From an uncultured Clostridia bacterium (lineage in GTDB: Bacteria; Bacillota; Clostridia; Christensenellales; Aristaeellaceae), in NCBI GenBank assembly GCA_934621505.1, contig CAKTUU010000001.1:186001-250000 (forward strand): DNA of 64,000 nucleotides, read 5' to 3'. The notes beneath the pieces are model-generated. The model was given only the letters and a program-made list of their open reading frames with translations. It was not told the origin of the DNA and ran no database searches. Each line of letters starts with the position of its first letter. The stretch's first letter is position 1. Positions 60,104-64,000 of this stretch are shown here, piece after piece. Both the position numbers and the translations under genes were made by a program.

Positions 60104-61093
60104 ATGAACCTGGACTTTACCGGAAGCAATCTGTTTTGGATCCTGGTGCTGTTTGCTGCGGGGCTGGCCTGCATTGTCAAGGGCGGAGATCTGTTTGTGG
60201 ACGCGGCTACCTGGATTGCCGAAGCGTCGGGCATTCCCAAATTCATCATTGGCGCAACGGTGGTCAGCTTTGCCACCACCATGCCGGAAATGCTGGTATC
60301 CGTCTTTGCGGCGCTGGAGGGCAACGCCGATATTGCCGTAGGCAACGCTGTAGGGTCGGTGACGGCCAACACGGGCCTGATTATGTGCCTGTCGCTTACG
60401 TTTATGGCCTGCGGCATGCAGCGCAGACAGTTTGGGGTAAAAGCCGTGCTGCTGCTGGCGGCGGTGGGGCTGCTGTTTGCCTTTACCCGGGACGGGCAGC
60501 TGTCCGTGGTGGAAAGCCTGCTGATTTTGCTGGTGTTCGCCGCCTTTTTGGCGGAAAGCCTGATGGCCGCCCGGAGGGAGCAGGGGACGGAGCTTGCCGG
60601 GGCGGAGGAAAAGCCGCAGGTAAACCGCAAAACCGTGCTGGCAAACGCGGGAAAATTTGTGCTGGGCGCGGCCGCCATTGTGCTGGGCGCGCAGCTGCTG
60701 ATTGACAACGGGTCCGCCCTGGCGCAGAGGCTGGGCGTGCCGGATGCGGTCGTCGCCGCCACTATGATTGCCATTGGCACGTCCCTGCCGGAGTTGGTAA
60801 CCACCATTACGGCCATTCGCAAAAAGCAGTCCGCGCTGTCTGTGGGGAACATTATCGGCGCGAACATCATGGACCTGACGCTGATTATGCCCCTGTGCGC
60901 GCTGATTCTGGGCAAGCCTCTGACGGTGGAACGCCAGGGCATGCTGCTGGATATTCCCGCCTGTCTGGTCATCAGCGCGGCGGCGCTGCTGCCCGCGCTG
61001 TTCAGCGGCAAGTTCAAGCGCTGGACCGGTTACCTGATCGGCGGGCTGTATGTGGTCTATCTGGTGATTATGTTTACCTGCTTTGGGGCGTAA
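60104..61093 (+). CDS. CaCA-family sodium/calcium (cation) antiporter, YrbG-like
   Basis: 329 residues from ATG 60104 (AGGAGGAAGG upstream), about ten helices. Both alpha repeats are visible: GATVVSFATTMPEMLVS with VGNAVGSVTANT, and MIAIGTSLPELVTTI with GNIIGANIMD. Members exchange Ca2+ for Na+ or H+ across the membrane. The yybP-ykoY leader suggests that here it exports Mn2+ or is induced by manganese excess; that inference rests on the riboswitch. A strong terminator ends the unit. Confidence 0.93.
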   Translation: MNLDFTGSNLFWILVLFAAGLACIVKGGDLFVDAATWIAEASGIPKFIIGATVVSFATTMPEMLVSVFAALEGNADIAVGNAVGSVTANTGLIMCLSLTFMACGMQRRQFGVKAVLLLAAVGLLFAFTRDGQLSVVESLLILLVFAAFLAESLMAARREQGTELAGAEEKPQVNRKTVLANAGKFVLGAAAIVLGAQLLIDNGSALAQRLGVPDAVVAATMIAIGTSLPELVTTITAIRKKQSALSVGNIIGANIMDLTLIMPLCALILGKPLTVERQGMLLDIPACLVISAAALLPALFSGKFKRWTGYLIGGLYVVYLVIMFTCFGA

Positions 61094-61138
61094 AACGCGG
61101 CCTCCCAAGTCGTTCGCGGCTTGGGAGGCCATTTTTTG
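61094..61138 (+). terminator. Terminator of the antiporter gene
   Basis: GGCCTCCCAAG/CTTGGGAGGCC stem followed by ATTTTTT. Confidence 0.88.
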
Positions 61139-61176
61139 AAACGGCTTTGGACGATGCTGTTTTCGGTTGCGGTCAG

Positions 61177-61205
61177 TTGAATTTTCAGCCCAAAAAGAGT
61201 ATAGT
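61177..61205 (+). promoter_or_regulatory. Promoter of the kinase gene
   Basis: TTGAAT, 17 bp, TATAGT, 34 bp before the start codon at 61240. Confidence 0.7.
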
Positions 61206-61239
61206 GGAAAATGGAAATGTACCGACGTGGGAGGAAAGC

Positions 61240-62100
61240 ATGAAGGCAAAGCCGCGGCGCATCCCGGATGTCAATAAGGCCACCCTGTCCGCTATTGTGG
61301 TAAACGCCATACAGATCGCGGCACTGGCCGCTTTTGTTTTGTATGTGCTGCTTTGGCGGGAGCAAAGCCGCCTGTCCCTGACGGTGATTGTGGTCATTGC
61401 CGCGCTGATGGCGGCATGGGGCGCGTCCATTGATATTCAGGAGGCGGTGCGCACCCGGCGCAGGGAGCGAACCATCAGCGAATTGCAGCTGTCCAACGGG
61501 CAGATGGACGCGCTGAATTTAAAGCTGCGCGCTCAGCGGCATGATTTCCTGAACCATTTGCAGGTGGTGTACAGCCTGCTGGAAATGGGCGAATCCAACG
61601 AGGCGGCGGACTATCTGGAAACGATCTATAACCAGCTGAAGTCCGTGTCCAAGGTGCTGCGCACCAGGGTAACCGCCTTTAACGCCCTGCTGCAGGTAAA
61701 AAACGCCGCCTGCGAGGAAAAGGGTATCGCGCTGGAGATGGATATTCGCAGCACCCTGGACGGGCTTACCGTGCCCGCCTGGGGATTGTGCTGCATTATC
61801 GGCAATTTGATGGATAACGCCATGGACGCGGTGGGCGGCATGCGGGATGGGCGCATCTGGCTGAATGTGCGGGAGGACTTGCACAACTTTTATTTTACCG
61901 TGCGCAACAATGGCGCGCCGGTGCCGGAGGAGCTTCGCCAAAGCATTTTTGAGCCGGGGGTGTCCACCAAGGGCGAGGGCCGGGGCATGGGCCTTAGCAT
62001 TGTGCGGCAAACCTTGGCGGAGTTTGGCGGAACCATTGCCCTGGAAGATGGCGGCGAGACGGCCTTTACCGTGACCGTGCCCAAGGGAAACCGCCTGTAG
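61240..62100 (+). CDS. Spo0B-type (CitA/DcuS-like) sensor histidine kinase
   Basis: 286 residues from ATG 61240 (GGGAGGAAAG upstream). Two short membrane helices at about 17-60 are followed by a Spo0B-type helix pair with the phospho-acceptor His in QRHDFLNHLQVV. The HATPase domain has NLMDNAMDAV (N box), NNGAPVPEEL and STKGEGRGMGLSIV (G box). There is almost no extracellular sensor region and no PAS domain. No response regulator is adjacent. The stop codon lies inside a palindrome that is duplicated downstream. Confidence 0.88.
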   Translation: MKAKPRRIPDVNKATLSAIVVNAIQIAALAAFVLYVLLWREQSRLSLTVIVVIAALMAAWGASIDIQEAVRTRRRERTISELQLSNGQMDALNLKLRAQRHDFLNHLQVVYSLLEMGESNEAADYLETIYNQLKSVSKVLRTRVTAFNALLQVKNAACEEKGIALEMDIRSTLDGLTVPAWGLCCIIGNLMDNAMDAVGGMRDGRIWLNVREDLHNFYFTVRNNGAPVPEELRQSIFEPGVSTKGEGRGMGLSIVRQTLAEFGGTIALEDGGETAFTVTVPKGNRL

Positions 62101-62352
62101 GCGGCACAGGCCGGCAAACCGGGCGCCGCGCACGGCAAATAACATTTGCCGACAGTGGGTCAAGGGCCTGCGGCCCTTCTGACACTTCCCGAAAAAGTGG
62201 AGGTGCAGGAGGCAGTACCTCCTGCCGGGTTTTTAGGGGCGGAGCCCCTAAGCTTTGCAGCATAACGCATTTCCCGCGAACCAGCGCAGCCATGTTCGTG
62301 AGTGCGCACTCATATTAGGATTTTTCGACAGTCTGAGCCGCCTGCAGGCGGC
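62091..62352 (+). repeat. F1 interspersed element, copy D, with flanking duplicated palindromes
   Basis: CCGCCTGTAGGCGGC (62091-62105) overlaps the kinase stop. CCGCCTGCAGGCGGC recurs at 62338-62352, 14 of 15 identical. Between them lie GAAAAAGTGGAGGTGCAGG, the palindrome with ACCTCC, CCCCTAAG, TTTCCCGCGAACC, ATGTTCGTG and the right end TTTTTCGACAGTCTGA. Unlike the other copies it lies between codirectional genes. An extra hairpin, GGGCCTGCGGCCC, is at 62164-62176. Confidence 0.8.
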
Positions 62353-62381
62353 GGTGAACCTTTTGTGAAGGGAAGGCAACG

Positions 62382-63836
62382 ATGGAACAGAGCAAACAAA
62401 AGTTTTTGAAAAATCTGGTGGGTTTTTCCATGGCTACATGGATTTCCTTCCTGCTGGGCTTTATTTCGTCCCCCATTTCCACCCGGCTGTTTCAGCCGGA
62501 GGAGCTGGCCAAGGTAACCCTGTTCAGCAATTATGCCAATCTGTTCTGCTCCGTCAGCTATTTGGGGCTGGACCAGGCCTTTGTACGCTTTTACCGGGAA
62601 ACCCCGGGCCGCATGACCAGGCGCAGTCTGTTCACCTTCTGCGCCGGTGTGGCGCTGTGCTTTTGCCTGCTGGCATCGGCAGTAATGGCGTTTTTCTGGC
62701 GGGGGGTCAGCCGGGAAATTGTGGGCCAGCCGGACGGAACTGTGTTTGCGTGCCTGTGCCTGTTCACCCTGTTTTCCGTGGCCTACCGCTTTTTCTCCCT
62801 GAGCTACCGGATGGAGCAAAGCGCCCTGCGTTACACCGTGCAGGGGGTGGCCCATGTGCTGATTACCAAAATTGCCTATCTGGCGGCGGGCTTCCGTTCG
62901 CCCTGGGGCCGGTCGGCCATCCTGCTTATGACGGCGCTGATGGCGGCCTTTACCCTGATCAGTCTGGTCATTCACCGCAAGCGGTTTGATCCCCGCTTTT
63001 GGCAAACCACGGACAAGCCCGCCCTGCAGGCTCTGGGCGCTTACGCGCTGCCCCTGGTGCCGCTGAATCTGTTTTCCTGGTTTGGGTCCACGGTCAATAC
63101 GCTGGCGCTGAAGCACCTGCTGGGATACGCCTCGGCGGGTATTTACGCGTCCGCCATGGGGCTGGCCTCTACCATTAATATTGTGCAGACCGGCTTTAAC
63201 GCCTACTGGGCCCCCTATGTGCTGGAAAATTACCAGAGCGACGACAGCCGCCGCTTTTATACCGTTCACCGAATGATGGCCTGCCTGCTTACGCTGTTTG
63301 GGCTGGGCATTACGCTGCTGCAGGCTCCGGTGTTTTTGCTGCTGGGCAAAAGCTACCGGGGGTCGATGGTGTTTTTTCCCTTTCTGTTTTTGTCGCCTAT
63401 TTGCTATTGCCTGGGCGAAACCACGGGCATGGGCATTGACATTTCCAAAAAAACCTACTGGACTACCATCATTTACCTGTTCTCCGCCGCCAGCAATGTC
63501 GCACTGTGCTATTTGCTGATTCCGGCGCTGGGTATGCCGGGCGCGGCCATGGCGTCGGCGGGGTCGGCCATTTTCACGCTGCTTTTGCGCACGCGAGTGG
63601 GCGAACGGTATTACCGGGTGCTGCAAAGCTACCGCTATCTGGCCTGTGTGATTGGGCTGATGCTGGCGGCCTCTGTGGCCAACCTGCTGCTGACGGGCGC
63701 GGTCAAATACCTGGCGCTGCTGGCGCTGCTGGCGCTGGCCTGCGTGCTGTACCGGGGCGAGGTGAAAACACTGCTGGATGTGACGCTGGGCCTGTGCCGG
63801 GCCGGGCGGGCCAAACTGCGTGGAAAGGATGACTGA
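62382..63836 (+). CDS. Polysaccharide flippase, MOP superfamily (second Wzx-like)
   Basis: 484 residues with about 12-14 helices. It opens FLKNLVGFSMATWISFLLGF and has STRLFQPEELAKVTLF, a typical Wzx/MurJ-superfamily start. AAGGGAAGG precedes the ATG. It begins a cluster that leaves the window, with a glycosyltransferase 1 bp downstream. It differs from the flippase at 34706, so at least two polymers or repeat units are exported. Confidence 0.88.
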   Translation: MEQSKQKFLKNLVGFSMATWISFLLGFISSPISTRLFQPEELAKVTLFSNYANLFCSVSYLGLDQAFVRFYRETPGRMTRRSLFTFCAGVALCFCLLASAVMAFFWRGVSREIVGQPDGTVFACLCLFTLFSVAYRFFSLSYRMEQSALRYTVQGVAHVLITKIAYLAAGFRSPWGRSAILLMTALMAAFTLISLVIHRKRFDPRFWQTTDKPALQALGAYALPLVPLNLFSWFGSTVNTLALKHLLGYASAGIYASAMGLASTINIVQTGFNAYWAPYVLENYQSDDSRRFYTVHRMMACLLTLFGLGITLLQAPVFLLLGKSYRGSMVFFPFLFLSPICYCLGETTGMGIDISKKTYWTTIIYLFSAASNVALCYLLIPALGMPGAAMASAGSAIFTLLLRTRVGERYYRVLQSYRYLACVIGLMLAASVANLLLTGAVKYLALLALLALACVLYRGEVKTLLDVTLGLCRAGRAKLRGKDD

Positions 63837-63837
63837 T

Positions 63838-64000
63838 ATGGGCAAGCGTGCGCTGATGATTGCCGACGCGGACGGCCTGTGGACCCGCCGGGTGATTGAA
63901 AACGTGCTGCTGCCTGGCGGCTGTCAGGTGGTGGTGTTTCCCATCTGGGGAAACAAGGGCACGAACGAAGCCTTTTACCGGCGGCACCATATTGAGGTCT
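63838..64000 (+). CDS. Start of a glycosyltransferase-like protein (cut by window end)
   Basis: 54 codons are visible, starting MGKRALMIADADGLWTRRVIE. The hydrophobic strand, the later VVVFPIWG strand and the position after a flippase suggest the N-terminal Rossmann half of a GT4-type glycosyltransferase. The fragment is too short to be certain. The gap from the flippase stop is one base, so they are cotranscribed. Confidence 0.55.
   Translation, partial: MGKRALMIADADGLWTRRVIENVLLPGGCQVVVFPIWGNKGTNEAFYRRHHIEV

Overview
The window reads as a chromosomal segment of a high-GC, spore-forming, Gram-positive-type Clostridia relative. The evidence is an alpha/beta-type small acid-soluble spore protein, a YtvI-like permease, a YlmC/YmxH-like protein, VanW, an LTA-synthase-like enzyme, AGGAGG ribosome binding sites and sigma-A-type promoters (TTGACA-17-TATAAT). 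I cannot name the genus. No rRNA, tRNA, CRISPR array, prophage or transposase gene was seen.

Layout. 1-2458: end of a GtrB-type glycosyltransferase and a large membrane protein. 2678-16151: mostly minus-strand housekeeping and poorly characterised genes (zinc-ribbon/TPR protein, HD hydrolase, HEAT- and TPR-like proteins, Hsp33, methyltransferase, spore protein, YtvI, Tag glycosylase, TPM protein). 16295-25312: acyltransferase, RNase P RNA, two GT-C-like membrane proteins, then pth-mfd. 25620-29129: minus-strand operon for a dTDP-3-acylamido-3,6-dideoxyhexose plus a membrane glycosyltransferase. 29447-33434: GtrA, LTA-synthase-like protein and a P-loop/CYTH protein. 33488-41641: minus-strand surface-glycan block with VanW, flippase, a cytidylyltransferase-oxidoreductase fusion, class V aminotransferase, pyruvyltransferase, LicD and an LRR protein. 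41816-46502: coiled-coil protein, GT2, a second large membrane protein, a sporulation protein and a secreted protein. 46711-50811: a four-gene operon matching WbpA-WbpB-WbpD-WbpE, expected to make UDP-2,3-diacetamido-2,3-dideoxy-glucuronic acid. 51270-56576: transglutaminase, DUF58 and MoxR genes, interrupted by 700 bp of hairpins. 56676-59434: murB-rapZ-MBL operon. 59870-64000: yybP-ykoY (manganese) riboswitch with a CaCA antiporter, an orphan Spo0B-type kinase, a flippase and the start of a glycosyltransferase.

How it fits together. Roughly half the coding capacity serves the cell surface: at least two nucleotide-sugar pathways, a probable CDP-activated substituent, three GtrB-like glycosyltransferases, GtrA, two flippases, LicD, pyruvyl- and acyltransferases and several multi-pass GT-C-like proteins. 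Together they suggest a decorated teichoic-acid-like or capsular polymer.

The least expected content is non-coding. Family F1 is a small element seen four times (near 2.5, 12.4, 51.1 and 62.2 kb). Each copy is bracketed by two direct copies of a palindromic, terminator-like hairpin whose sequence differs between loci but is duplicated within each locus. F2 is a GC-rich unit of about 125 bp, arrayed at 4.7-5.15 kb, with an inverted relative at 55.5 kb and a fragment at 29.2 kb. F3 is a 4 x 72 bp array at 25.4 kb that supplies the 3' end of a glycosyltransferase gene. Both arrays have an ABAB dimer structure. The most interesting protein-level system is the fusion/aminotransferase/LicD cluster at 36-41 kb.
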